Assembly: GCA_938074045.1 (NCBI GenBank)
Contig: CALJGI010000008.1
Coordinates: 1 to 64,000, forward strand
Source of the DNA: an uncultured Halieaceae bacterium
GTDB lineage: Bacteria > Pseudomonadota > Gammaproteobacteria > Pseudomonadales > Halieaceae
Reading direction: 5' to 3'
Length of the DNA: 64,000 nucleotides
Shown: in pieces, positions 53,333 to 62,331 of the stretch
How positions within the stretch are numbered: the first letter of the stretch is position 1
How the letters are laid out: each line of letters opens with the position of its first letter
Position numbers and translations under genes: made by a program
Notes under the pieces: model-generated
What the model was told of the DNA's origin: nothing
The model's input: the letters and a program-made list of their open reading frames with translations, nothing else
Database searches by the model: none

Positions 53333-56131
53333 ATGAAAATACTGTCAACCAATGTCTATATCGGACCCAACATGTGGGCGGGTTTTCCGGTTATTCGGCA
53401 CGTGCTGGATCTGGGTGTGCTGGAAGAGTGGCCGTCGGTTCGGCTGGGCAAGGAATTTATCGAGGGGCTGGAGGCCGCTCTGCCCGGATTGTCCGATCAT
53501 GGTTGTTCCTATCGCGAGCCGGGCGGTTTTTTACGGCGCCTTCGGGAAGATGAAGGTACCTGGCTGGGTCATATCATGGAGCACTGCGCTCTGGAGATAC
53601 AGTGTGTGGCGGGTTCTGAAGTGACCTTTGGACGCACACGATCGACCGGTGAAACCGGTCAGTACAACATGGTCTACGCCTACCGACAGCGGGATGCTGG
53701 ACTTGAAGCAGGTGAATTAGCCTTGAAACTGCTGCTGCACTTATTACCATCGGAGTTGCAGGAGCAGATAGATTATCGGTTCGAGGCTGACTTCGATTTT
53801 GAGGATGACCTGAAAAATTTTGTACTCTCCGCACAAAAACGCGAATTTGGTCCGTCCACCGGTTCACTTGTGAAAGCAGCGGAAGATCGTGGCATTCCGT
53901 GGTTACGTCTGAATAGATACTCGCTGGTACAGTTTGGACACGGTGTCCATCAGCAGAGGATTCAGGCAACCATTACCAGTGAAACGCGGCATATCGCCGT
54001 TGAAATTGCCTGCGACAAGGAGGATACCCACCAACTTCTCAATGACCTTGGACTGCCAGTCCCGCGCCAGTACATGGTGTACAGCGAGCGACGGGCGGTG
54101 GTTGCGGCCGAGCGTATTGGCTATCCGGTGGTATTGAAGCCCTTGAATGCCAATCATGGCAGGGGGGTTTCCATTAATCTCACCACCACTGAGCAGGTGG
54201 AGACCGCCTTTGTCCAGGCTCAGGAGCAAGGTACCGGTCGCGCTGTACTGGTTGAGAGCTTTATCCAAGGGTTTGACCATCGAATTCTCGTGGTCAACAA
54301 CGAGTTGGTGGCGGTTGCCAAGCGCGTGCCCGGGCATGTGATTGGCGATGGTCGATCCACCATTAAAGAATTGATCGATGTGGTCAACAGTGACCCCCGT
54401 CGCGGTATCGGCCACGAAAAAGTGCTCACCCAGCTGGAACTCGATAAGCAGGCTCTGCGGCTGTTGAGCGAGGCTGACAAAGACGAAGACACCGTGCTGG
54501 CAGAGGATGAAATTTTCTATTTGCGGTCGACGGCGAATCTCTCCACCGGTGGGACCGCCATCGACCTCACCGACGTCGTACATCCCGATAATCGGGAAAT
54601 GGCGATTCGCGCCGTCAGAGCTGTTGGGCTTGATGTGGGTGGCGTGGATTTCCTGACTTCGGACATAACACGCTCGTACAAAGATGTCGGTGGTGCGATT
54701 GTCGAGGTCAACGCCGCCCCGGGGTTTCGGATGCACGTTGCGCCGAGTGAAGGTGAACCCAGAGATGTAGCCGGCAAGGTGATGGACATGCTGTTTGGTG
54801 TGGGGGAAACCGGGCGCATTCCAATCGCAGCGATTACCGGGACCAACGGCAAGACCACGACATCTCGTATGTTGGGGCACATCCTTAAGGGCTGTGGTCA
54901 CACCGTTGGGATGACGTCCACCGATGGTATTCAGATAGATGGAAAGATGTCAGTCAAGGGTGATATGACTGGCCCGACTTCTGCGCAAATCGTGTTGCGT
55001 GACCCTAGTGTAGATTTTGCAGTTATGGAAACAGCCCGTGGTGGCATATTGCGGGCGGGGCTGGGTTATCAATCGAGCAATGTGGCTGCCTGTCTCAATG
55101 TTGCCGCCGATCATCTCGGGCTCAAGGGTATCGACACAGTGGAGCAGTTGGCCGAGGTGAAGCGGGTTGTGGTTGAAACAGCGAAAGATGTTGCTGTCCT
55201 GAACGCCGATGATATGAACTGTTTGAAAATGGCTGACTACTGCGATGCGAAACGTATTTGCTATGTCACCATAAACTCGGATCACGCTCTGGTTCGCGAA
55301 CATATCAGGGCTGGTGGCATGGCCTGCGTACTGGAAAAGGGTATCAACGGGGATATGATCACGTTCTATGATCATGGTTCACATATTCCCCTGCTGTGGT
55401 CACATCTGGTTCCAGCCACGATGGAAGGCAAGGCGATGCACAATGTTCAAAACGCCATGTTTGCCGCGGTGATGGCTTACAGTTTCGGCAAGGAACTGGA
55501 TGAAATTCGCCATGGACTGCGGACCTTTGATACCAGTTTCTTCCAGGCGCCTGGAAGAATGAATGTCTTTAACGAACACCCCTTCAAAGTGATTCTCGAC
55601 TACGCGCATAATCCCGCGGCTTTCCGCGTGATTACAGACACGGTAGATCGTATGGAGGTAAACGGCCGGAAGCTTGCTGTTATTTCCATGCCTGGGGATC
55701 GCCGGGATGAGGACATTGCCGAATCAGCCGAGTTACTGGCCGGACATTTCGATCACTATGTCTGCAAGGCCGATGATAATCGTCGGGGAAGAGGTGAGGA
55801 CGAGGTCCCCAGGCTGATGAGAGACAGCCTGCTTGGGAAAGGTGTGGAGGAAAGCGCGATAACTGTGCTCCCGGATGAGCAGAAAGCAGTTGACTGCGCC
55901 CTCGGCATGGCAATGGATGGCGATCTGGTGGTTATTTTTGGCGATAATATCATTCGCTGCTGGAAGCAGATCGTATACTTTGGCGGTAATCGTGATAATC
56001 AGGACGAGCCAGTGCTGGAAGAACAAGCCCAGATCGAAGAGCCCATGGAAGTTTCCCTCGAGGCTGGCCAGCACCTGATCAGTGATGACCGCGGAGTACG
56101 CCTGGCGCGGGATCAGGAAGGCGACGACTAA
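53333..56131 (+). CDS. cphA: Cyanophycin synthetase
   Basis: This 932-residue protein has the three-part CphA organisation: an N domain (residues 1-160) that binds the growing polymer, an ATP-grasp domain (about 210-480, with KPLNANHGRGVSINL and the metal-binding IVEVNAAPGFRMH) that adds Asp to the backbone, and a Mur-ligase-like domain (P-loop GTNGKTTTSRM near residue 503, NVAADHLGLKGI, LDYAHNPAAF, PGDRRDEDI) that adds Arg to the side chain. All ATP-site motifs are intact, so this is a CphA1-type enzyme, not the CphA2 type. AGAGGAA precedes the ATG. The Mur-type gene follows 13 bp after its stop. Confidence 0.94.
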   Translation: MKILSTNVYIGPNMWAGFPVIRHVLDLGVLEEWPSVRLGKEFIEGLEAALPGLSDHGCSYREPGGFLRRLREDEGTWLGHIMEHCALEIQCVAGSEVTFGRTRSTGETGQYNMVYAYRQRDAGLEAGELALKLLLHLLPSELQEQIDYRFEADFDFEDDLKNFVLSAQKREFGPSTGSLVKAAEDRGIPWLRLNRYSLVQFGHGVHQQRIQATITSETRHIAVEIACDKEDTHQLLNDLGLPVPRQYMVYSERRAVVAAERIGYPVVLKPLNANHGRGVSINLTTTEQVETAFVQAQEQGTGRAVLVESFIQGFDHRILVVNNELVAVAKRVPGHVIGDGRSTIKELIDVVNSDPRRGIGHEKVLTQLELDKQALRLLSEADKDEDTVLAEDEIFYLRSTANLSTGGTAIDLTDVVHPDNREMAIRAVRAVGLDVGGVDFLTSDITRSYKDVGGAIVEVNAAPGFRMHVAPSEGEPRDVAGKVMDMLFGVGETGRIPIAAITGTNGKTTTSRMLGHILKGCGHTVGMTSTDGIQIDGKMSVKGDMTGPTSAQIVLRDPSVDFAVMETARGGILRAGLGYQSSNVAACLNVAADHLGLKGIDTVEQLAEVKRVVVETAKDVAVLNADDMNCLKMADYCDAKRICYVTINSDHALVREHIRAGGMACVLEKGINGDMITFYDHGSHIPLLWSHLVPATMEGKAMHNVQNAMFAAVMAYSFGKELDEIRHGLRTFDTSFFQAPGRMNVFNEHPFKVILDYAHNPAAFRVITDTVDRMEVNGRKLAVISMPGDRRDEDIAESAELLAGHFDHYVCKADDNRRGRGEDEVPRLMRDSLLGKGVEESAITVLPDEQKAVDCALGMAMDGDLVVIFGDNIIRCWKQIVYFGGNRDNQDEPVLEEQAQIEEPMEVSLEAGQHLISDDRGVRLARDQEGDD

Positions 56132-56144
56132 CAGGGTTGAATGG

Positions 56145-57920
56145 GTGAGTAATCAATCATTGCGCATGAGCGTCGAGGAACTGGAAGACGCGCTGCAGAT
56201 ACCACAGCCAGCCAGCGATAAGCTGGTGCTGGAAGATTGCCGGCGACTCACGGGCCCCGGATTACTATGGGAGCATGCCGGTGCAATTGCTGACGTGCGT
56301 GTTGTGGGATTTAATCTGGACGCTGTAGAGGCATGCTGGATAAAGTCGATTAAACATGTCTTTGCTGCTGTGGGTTGGGAGTCTGAACGCTGGGTTGTAC
56401 GGCAGTTTGAGAATGGACTAAATCTGGCCATTTCCGCACCTATAGATCAGTTGTACTCAGCCATTTTTGTGGTGCAGACCGCCTGGTATATAACAGCAAG
56501 TGAATTGCTACGGGAGCCGGCACGGGAAGTTGCCAATTTGCTGCAAAGCGTTCGCGACGTGATGCAACGGGAGGCACGACCGGAGTTACTGGTTTTGCAG
56601 GATGCAGCGCGTCAGCATGGCGTTGACTTCGTTGCCGATGATGAGGCGGTTTCCCTGGGGCATGGATGCGGATCGCAGGTTTGGGACATAGAGGCATTAC
56701 CTGAGCCTGCAGGTGTGGATTGGGATCGGTTACATGATCTGCCCGTGGCCATGATTACTGGCACCAATGGTAAGTCAACCTGTGTGCGGCTCAGTGCGGC
56801 GGTAGCGCGTGCCTCAGGATGTGTGGCCGGTTTTACCTCGACTGACTATGTTTGCGTAGGCGATGACATACTTGATCGGGGTGACTATTCCGGCCCCGGT
56901 GGTGCACGCATGCTGTTACGTGATCCACGGCTTGAGATAGCGCTGCTGGAGGTTGCCAGGGGCGGGATTCTGCGACGAGGTCTCGCCTTGAAGCGCGCTC
57001 AGGCCGGATTGGTCACCAATGTGGCGGCGGATCACCTCGGACAATATGGTGTTAATACAGTACCGGAACTGACCGAGGCCAAGTTTGCTGTTTTTCGGAC
57101 TCTGGCGCCGGGGGCAACCCTGGTCTTGAATGCCGATGACGTAGGCTTGGTTGATTACGCCAGGGCTCAGTCGGTGGAAGTACGTGAACGAGGGGTGGGC
57201 CTGTGCTGGTTCAGTCTTGATTCAGAGCGAGCTGAAGTAGCGAATGCCCGCGCCAGCGGTACTCCCTGTGCCTGGCTGGATCGGGAACAACTAAGATATT
57301 TTGATGGTGGCGTTACCCACGATGTTTGCTCCGTAAGAGATGTGCCTATTACCATGGACGGTGCCGCTCGCTACAATGTTCAAAATTCCCTTGCTGTTAT
57401 TTGTCTCTCGCAGGCGCTGGGGCTCTCGCTGGACGATGCACGCGCCGGGTTGGCCAACTTTCAAAGCAATCCCGATGATAATCCAGGGCGATGTAACGAG
57501 TTTGATGTTCGCGGGGCCAGGGTTTTCGTCGATTTCGCACACAATCCTCATAGCATCGCTGCTGTGGCCGACACCATGAAAAACCTCCCGGCCAGAAGGC
57601 GTTTGTTAATGCTGGGGCATGCCGGCGATCGCAGCGACGAGGATATTCGCGGATTGACTGCGGGGGCGTTTACATTGAACCCTGATCGAGTTGTGATTTG
57701 TGAAGTACCGGAATATTTGCGTGGTCGAGACGTTGGTGAAGTGAGCGCTGTGATCCGTGCTGAGTGCCTCCAGCAGGGCCTGCCTCAGGATTCTTTTTCA
57801 CTTGCCGATGACCCTCTCAGCGGGGCCGGTCAAGCGCTGGATTGGTTGGAGCCCGGTGACCTAGCCCTGCTGTTGGTTTACTCACAGCGAGATGAAATCG
57901 TCGATCTGTTGGAGGGTTGA
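56145..57920 (+). CDS. CphA-like Mur-ligase protein lacking the ATP-grasp domain
   Basis: This 591-residue protein looks like cyanophycin synthetase with its ATP-grasp domain removed. It has an N-terminal domain of about 170 residues, a linker LGHGCGSQVWDIEALP comparable to CphA's FGHGVHQQR region, then at once the Mur-type domain with intact P-loop GTNGKSTCVR (residue about 206 against 503 in CphA), NVAADHLGQYGVNT, VDFAHNPHSI and AGDRSDEDI. It should bind ATP and ligate an amino acid but cannot extend the Asp backbone. It may modify cyanophycin side chains or help CphA. The start is GTG 56145 (AGGG upstream); ATG 56166 is an alternative, and the frame is open back to 56082. Confidence 0.82.
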   Translation: MSNQSLRMSVEELEDALQIPQPASDKLVLEDCRRLTGPGLLWEHAGAIADVRVVGFNLDAVEACWIKSIKHVFAAVGWESERWVVRQFENGLNLAISAPIDQLYSAIFVVQTAWYITASELLREPAREVANLLQSVRDVMQREARPELLVLQDAARQHGVDFVADDEAVSLGHGCGSQVWDIEALPEPAGVDWDRLHDLPVAMITGTNGKSTCVRLSAAVARASGCVAGFTSTDYVCVGDDILDRGDYSGPGGARMLLRDPRLEIALLEVARGGILRRGLALKRAQAGLVTNVAADHLGQYGVNTVPELTEAKFAVFRTLAPGATLVLNADDVGLVDYARAQSVEVRERGVGLCWFSLDSERAEVANARASGTPCAWLDREQLRYFDGGVTHDVCSVRDVPITMDGAARYNVQNSLAVICLSQALGLSLDDARAGLANFQSNPDDNPGRCNEFDVRGARVFVDFAHNPHSIAAVADTMKNLPARRRLLMLGHAGDRSDEDIRGLTAGAFTLNPDRVVICEVPEYLRGRDVGEVSAVIRAECLQQGLPQDSFSLADDPLSGAGQALDWLEPGDLALLLVYSQRDEIVDLLEG

Positions 57921-57971
57921 TCATGCCGGTTTGTTACGAAACCATCGGCGATCGAGGTGACTATTGAACAC

Positions 57972-58409
57972 CTACACGGGCGTGTTGTAGCTCCAGCTGG
58001 CTTCCTCCACGCGCTCAACTATTCTCCAATGCCCTTCGATGCGACGGTAGTTATCCAGATACCATAGTCCCATTAATCCAGTCTCACCCCTGCCACCCAG
58101 TGACTCAGGAAACAGCATCGGGTTGAAACAATAGATTCTGGCGCTGGCCTCATCGCCATCAAGGTGGATGCGACAGTTGCTATTAAAGTGTTGATAGCTG
58201 GGGAACAACGGCAGAGTTTCCTGCAGGAATTTTTTTATCTCCGGGTAGGAGCCACTGGGCCCACCCATGGCTGTGTAATCAATATGTGCGTCCGCCGTAA
58301 AAATCTGGTCCAGATCATCAAATCGTTTCTGATCGATGGCGTTGGCATAATCAAGCGTCAAATCCTTTATTTCCTGCAGATCTGAGAGCTGTTTGGGTGA
58401 GTAGGGCAT
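57972..58409 (-). CDS. SnoaL-like (NTF2-fold) protein
   Basis: This 145-residue protein has an N-terminal helix (QEIKDLTLDYANAIDQKRFDDL), an Asp pair in FTADAHIDYTAMGG, and the curved sheet ending WRIVERVEEASW, the pattern of SnoaL-like polyketide-cyclase/ring-hydroxylase-like NTF2-fold proteins. Members include isomerases, dehydratases and non-catalytic binding proteins. ATG 58409 has GGAGA at a good distance; the frame is open to 58481. It is divergent from the acyl-CoA dehydrogenase operon, sharing the 222-bp control region with the palindrome at 58550-58564. This suggests coregulation and a role in the same catabolic route. Confidence 0.78.
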   Translation of the reverse strand: MPYSPKQLSDLQEIKDLTLDYANAIDQKRFDDLDQIFTADAHIDYTAMGGPSGSYPEIKKFLQETLPLFPSYQHFNSNCRIHLDGDEASARIYCFNPMLFPESLGGRGETGLMGLWYLDNYRRIEGHWRIVERVEEASWSYNTPV

Positions 58410-58549
58410 ACGTATCTCCATTGGTTTTGCTCCATGCGTAGGGGAACAGCATTGACCATCGGTTTCAAGTCCGTGGCGCAATTTCTGGACCGAATTTCCG
58501 GCGGCGTCGGATCCCAGAAAGTAGTGCTTAGATACTTGAATGTAGTTAA

Positions 58550-58564
58550 AACATACTGTATGTT
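58550..58564. promoter_or_regulatory. Perfect 15-bp palindrome, probable TetR-type operator
   Basis: AACATAC-T-GTATGTT (58550-58564) is an exact palindrome around one central base. It lies 67 bp upstream of the GTG start of the acyl-CoA dehydrogenase operon and 140 bp from the divergent SnoaL-like start. Size and symmetry fit a TetR-family repressor of acyl-CoA catabolism. The regulator is not in the window. Confidence 0.68.
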
Positions 58565-58631
58565 CAAATTATGTCTGCCGGGCGATGCACGGTAGTGTGG
58601 TGCCCGTATTTTGAGCAAAGAGGAATTCAAC

Positions 58632-59810
58632 GTGAGTGATATGGAACAATTTCGTCAGGAAACAAGAGCTTGGCTGGAAGAGAACTGCCCGGCGGCGATG
58701 CGTACTCCCGTGACAACCGATGCGGATCAGTTCTGGGGTGGACGCAACCCGAATCCAACTCACCCCGACCAGGTTGTTTGGATGGAGCGGATGGCTGCTC
58801 GTGGCTGGACCACGCCCACCTGGCCTGCCGAGTACGGTGGTGGCGGTCTCGACAAAGAGGAAGCTAAAATCTTGCGCCAGGAAATGGGGCGCATTGGTGC
58901 CCGCAGGCCCCTGGAAAGCTTCGGTATTGATATGTTAGGTCCTGCACTGATGAAATACGGTAGCGAGGCCCAGAAGCAGGAGCATCTACCCAAAATCATC
59001 AAGGGCGAAGTTCGCTGGTGCCAGGGCTACAGCGAGCCTGGAGCGGGTTCTGATCTGGCCAGCCTGCAGACGCGCGCGGACGACCAAGGAGACCACTATC
59101 TTGTCAACGGCTCCAAGATCTGGACGTCCTATGCCGACAAGGCCGACTGGATATTCTGCCTGGTAAGAACGGACAACTCGGGTACTAAGCATGAGGGCAT
59201 CAGCTTCCTGCTGTTCGATATGGCATCGCCTGGTGTCACCACTAAGCCAATCAAGCTGATCAGTGGTAGCTCACCTTTTTGCGAAACCTTTTTTGATGAC
59301 GTTGAAGTCCCCAAGGGCAATCTCATGGGGGAGTTGGGCAAGGGCTGGGAAATAGCCAAGTACCTGCTGACTCACGAGCGCGAGATGATCAGTGGTTTTG
59401 GCATGATGCGCGCTAAAAAGACGTTGGGAGAAACCGCCAGCGAGAACTGGGGTCGAGCCGGTGAACGATTGGATAACGCACCACTGCGTCATAGTATCGC
59501 GCGGTTTGATCTGGATACCCTGGCATTTGCTTGCACCATGGAGCGGGTACGCGATGAATCCAATGCGGGTCAGGGCCTCGGTGCTGCCTCGTCAATCTTC
59601 AAATATTACGGTACGGAGCTGAATAAACGACGAAATGAGTTGTTGGTGTCTGCCAGCGGAGATGTGGCTTTAGAGTGGGATAGTGAAGCTAGTCGGGGCG
59701 GTGCAATCAGCAGGGACTGGTTGCGCAGCAAGGGTAATTCGATCGAGGGCGGGACCTCTGAAGTTCAGCTGAATATTATCTCCAAACGGGTACTGGGCCT
59801 GCCTTCCTGA
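58632..59810 (+). CDS. Acyl-CoA dehydrogenase (first of three)
   Basis: This 392-residue flavoprotein shows the acyl-CoA dehydrogenase fold. The FAD/substrate region QGYSEPGAGSDLASLQTRA, the WTSYADKADW segment, GKGWEIAKYLLTHER in the middle domain and a C-terminal EGGTSEVQLNIISKRVLGLP are present. It oxidises the alpha-beta bond of an acyl-CoA and hands electrons to ETF. I place the start at GTG 58632, with AGAGGAA upstream, giving SDMEQFRQETRAWLEENCP; the frame opens at TTG 58611. It is first gene of the operon and precedes the second dehydrogenase by 42 bp. Confidence 0.9.
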   Translation: MSDMEQFRQETRAWLEENCPAAMRTPVTTDADQFWGGRNPNPTHPDQVVWMERMAARGWTTPTWPAEYGGGGLDKEEAKILRQEMGRIGARRPLESFGIDMLGPALMKYGSEAQKQEHLPKIIKGEVRWCQGYSEPGAGSDLASLQTRADDQGDHYLVNGSKIWTSYADKADWIFCLVRTDNSGTKHEGISFLLFDMASPGVTTKPIKLISGSSPFCETFFDDVEVPKGNLMGELGKGWEIAKYLLTHEREMISGFGMMRAKKTLGETASENWGRAGERLDNAPLRHSIARFDLDTLAFACTMERVRDESNAGQGLGAASSIFKYYGTELNKRRNELLVSASGDVALEWDSEASRGGAISRDWLRSKGNSIEGGTSEVQLNIISKRVLGLPS

Positions 59811-59852
59811 AGGCGCCACGAGATACCGACGACAGCATAGAGAGACGAGGAT

Positions 59853-60992
59853 ATGGCACTAGTACTTAATGAAGAGCAACAGATGTTGCGTGAATCTGCT
59901 AGCGGATTTCTGGACGAGAATGCGCCGGTCGCTGCGCTGCGTGCGCTGCGGGACAGCGAGAACCTGCAGGGTTACTCGGCAGAACTTTGGCAGCAGATGG
60001 CTGAATTGGGATGGGCTGGTATTGCAATTGATGAGGCATATGGCGGGCTGGGTTATGGCTACACCGGTCTGGGTGTGGTGTTGGAGGAGATCGGTCGACG
60101 ACTGACGGCTTCACCGTTGCAATCCAGCGTCCTCACTTCTGCTACACTAATACAACTGGCGGGTAATGAATCCCAGAAACAGGCCTTGCTTCCGGCCATA
60201 GCTTCTGGACAAACGCTGGCCACACTGGCACTGCAGGAAGGCCGGGTTCATCGCCCAACTCATATTTCCACAACCGCGACCGCCGCGGACAATGGTTACC
60301 TGCTGAATGGTGCCAAGGTGATGGTACTGGATGCTCACGTCGCGGATACCATCATAGTCGTCGCCCGCACTTCTGGAACAACTGATGATGAGGAAGGTAT
60401 CAGCCTGTTTCTGGTAGATTCCGGCGCTGCGGGCGTGAAAGCTGAAGCCGTCACCATGGTGGACTCCCACAATGCCGGTCATGTGTCACTGACGAATGTG
60501 GCAGTGAGTGAGGATCAATTGCTGGGCGAATTGAACAACGGTTATGCCGCTCTGAGTAAGACCCTGGATATAGCCAACATCGGCCTGTCTGCAGAGCTGT
60601 TCGGCCTCAGTACTGAAGCCTTTGAACGCACGATGACCTATCTTCGCGAGCGCAAGCAGTTTGGTGAAGTCATTGGCAGCTTTCAGGCGTTGCAGCACCG
60701 TGCCGCAGAGATGTTCGCAGAATTGGAGCTCGCGCGATCCATCGTGCTCAAGGCATTACATGCCATCGATAGTGACAGTGATGATTTGCCGAAACTGGCC
60801 AGCGCCTGTAAGGCCAAGCTCTGTGAGGTCGCCGCCCGGGTGAGCAATGAAGGCGTGCAGATGCACGGCGGCATCGGTATGACCGATGAGTTCGAGATTG
60901 GCTTTTTTCTGAAAAGAGCGCGTGTGCTGCAGCACACCTTCGGTGACTATCATCACCATCTGGATCGATTCGCATTGCTCGGCGGATATTAA
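59853..60992 (+). CDS. Acyl-CoA dehydrogenase (second of three)
   Basis: This 379-residue acyl-CoA dehydrogenase-like protein has WQQMAELGWAGIAIDEAYGGLGYG near the N terminus, TLALQEGR in place of the usual TEP/SEP motif, RKQFGEVIGSFQALQHRAAEM, and the C-terminal QMHGGIGMTDEFEIGFFLKRAR. The degenerate central motif and pairing with a full dehydrogenase resemble heterodimeric dehydrogenases (FadE-type alpha2beta2 enzymes used on sterol or ring-derived acyl-CoA), in which one subunit supplies the catalytic Glu. That role is inference. AGAGACGAGG precedes the ATG. Confidence 0.88.
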   Translation: MALVLNEEQQMLRESASGFLDENAPVAALRALRDSENLQGYSAELWQQMAELGWAGIAIDEAYGGLGYGYTGLGVVLEEIGRRLTASPLQSSVLTSATLIQLAGNESQKQALLPAIASGQTLATLALQEGRVHRPTHISTTATAADNGYLLNGAKVMVLDAHVADTIIVVARTSGTTDDEEGISLFLVDSGAAGVKAEAVTMVDSHNAGHVSLTNVAVSEDQLLGELNNGYAALSKTLDIANIGLSAELFGLSTEAFERTMTYLRERKQFGEVIGSFQALQHRAAEMFAELELARSIVLKALHAIDSDSDDLPKLASACKAKLCEVAARVSNEGVQMHGGIGMTDEFEIGFFLKRARVLQHTFGDYHHHLDRFALLGGY

Positions 60993-61022
60993 CTGCTGCA
61001 TCCAAAAACTGAGGAGAAGTAC

Positions 61023-62273
61023 ATGAATTTAGGCATCAGCGACCGAGTTGCGCCCTTGCTGGCTAAAGTAAGTGACTTTATTGATACCGAAATTCGTCCG
61101 TTGGAAGGCGAGTACCTGGAAGAGATTAGTGTAGGTGACCGTTGGGCCTTGACTGATCGACAAGTGGAGATCATGGGCTCCCTGCATGCCAAGGCCAAGG
61201 CGGAAGGCCTGTGGAATTTTTTCCTGACCAACAGTGATTGGGGTTTTGGTCTTAATACCGTTGAGTACGCCTATCTGGCCGAGGAAATGGGTAAAAGTGT
61301 TATTGCTGCGGAGGTGTTTAACTGCTCTGCGCCTGATACTGGAAATATGGAGGTGCTGGAAAAGTACGGCACGGAAGAGCAAAAGGAAACCTGGCTGCGA
61401 CCATTACTCGATGCAGAAATCCGTTCCGCGTTTGCAATGACTGAGCCAGGGGTCGCTTCATCGGATGCGACAAATGTCTCTACACAGGCGGTACTGGAGA
61501 ACGGCGAATGGGTTATTAATGGGGAAAAGCACTACATCTCTGGCGCCGGGGATTCCCGCTGCAAAATTCTGATTACCATGGTCAAAACTGATGTGAATGC
61601 GCCTAAGCATTTGCAGCAGTCACAGATACTCGTGCCCATGGATACACCAGGGGTAGAAGTGATTCGACCCATGCACGTGTTTGGCGCAGATGATGCGCCA
61701 CACGGCCATATGCATATGCGCTTCAACAATGTTCGCGTGCCGGAGGCCAATGTGATTCTTGGCGCTGGACGCGGATTTGAGATCTCCCAGGGTCGCCTTG
61801 GTCCCGGTCGTATCCATCATTGCATGCGCTCCATTGGGGCCGCTGAGAAGGCACTGGAAATGTTGTGCCAGAGAGCGACCACGCGTACAGCATTCGGCAA
61901 GCCCCTGGCGCGATTGGGTGGCAACGTGGATGTGATTGCCAATGCCCGGATGAACATTGAAATGGCACGTTTGCTCACGCTCAAAACGGCTCACATGATG
62001 GACACAGTCGACCCCCGGGAAGCACGGATCTGGATTTCAAAGATCAAGGCCGTGGTGCCTCCTATTGCGATAAAAATTATCGATGACGCTATTCAAATGC
62101 ACGGTGCCTCTGGAATTTCTCAGGACTTTCCACTGGCGGCCATGTATGCCGGGCAGCGTACGCTCCGACTGGCGGATGGTCCCGATGAGGTTCACCGCAT
62201 GGTGGTTGGGCGTCACGAACTTCGCAAGTATGCGGACTACGAAGCTCCGGCTGCGACTTTCAGAGACGGTTGA
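61023..62273 (+). CDS. Acyl-CoA dehydrogenase (third of three)
   Basis: This 416-residue acyl-CoA dehydrogenase of the longer ACAD10/11-like group has AFAMTEPGVASSDATN (FAD/substrate region), ISGAGDSRCKI, GRGFEISQGRLGPGRIHHCMRSIGAAEKAL, RTAFGKPLARLGGN and the C-terminal QMHGASGISQDFPLAAMYAGQRTLRLADGPDEVH. Such enzymes act on 3-hydroxy, branched or long acyl-CoAs. GAGGAGA precedes the ATG by about 6 bases, 30 bp after the previous gene. Cotranscription with the other two dehydrogenases suggests several oxidation steps on one complex side chain. Confidence 0.9.
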   Translation: MNLGISDRVAPLLAKVSDFIDTEIRPLEGEYLEEISVGDRWALTDRQVEIMGSLHAKAKAEGLWNFFLTNSDWGFGLNTVEYAYLAEEMGKSVIAAEVFNCSAPDTGNMEVLEKYGTEEQKETWLRPLLDAEIRSAFAMTEPGVASSDATNVSTQAVLENGEWVINGEKHYISGAGDSRCKILITMVKTDVNAPKHLQQSQILVPMDTPGVEVIRPMHVFGADDAPHGHMHMRFNNVRVPEANVILGAGRGFEISQGRLGPGRIHHCMRSIGAAEKALEMLCQRATTRTAFGKPLARLGGNVDVIANARMNIEMARLLTLKTAHMMDTVDPREARIWISKIKAVVPPIAIKIIDDAIQMHGASGISQDFPLAAMYAGQRTLRLADGPDEVHRMVVGRHELRKYADYEAPAATFRDG

Positions 62274-62331
62274 AGCGCGGCTTTCCGGCACACGTTAAAC
62301 AATTTTCAGCTACTGACTTAGGGAGAAAAAA

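Noticed and set aside
53903-54901. Minus-strand 332-codon frame
   Set aside because: It lies wholly inside cphA, whose plus-strand product is conserved throughout; it is a shadow of codon bias.
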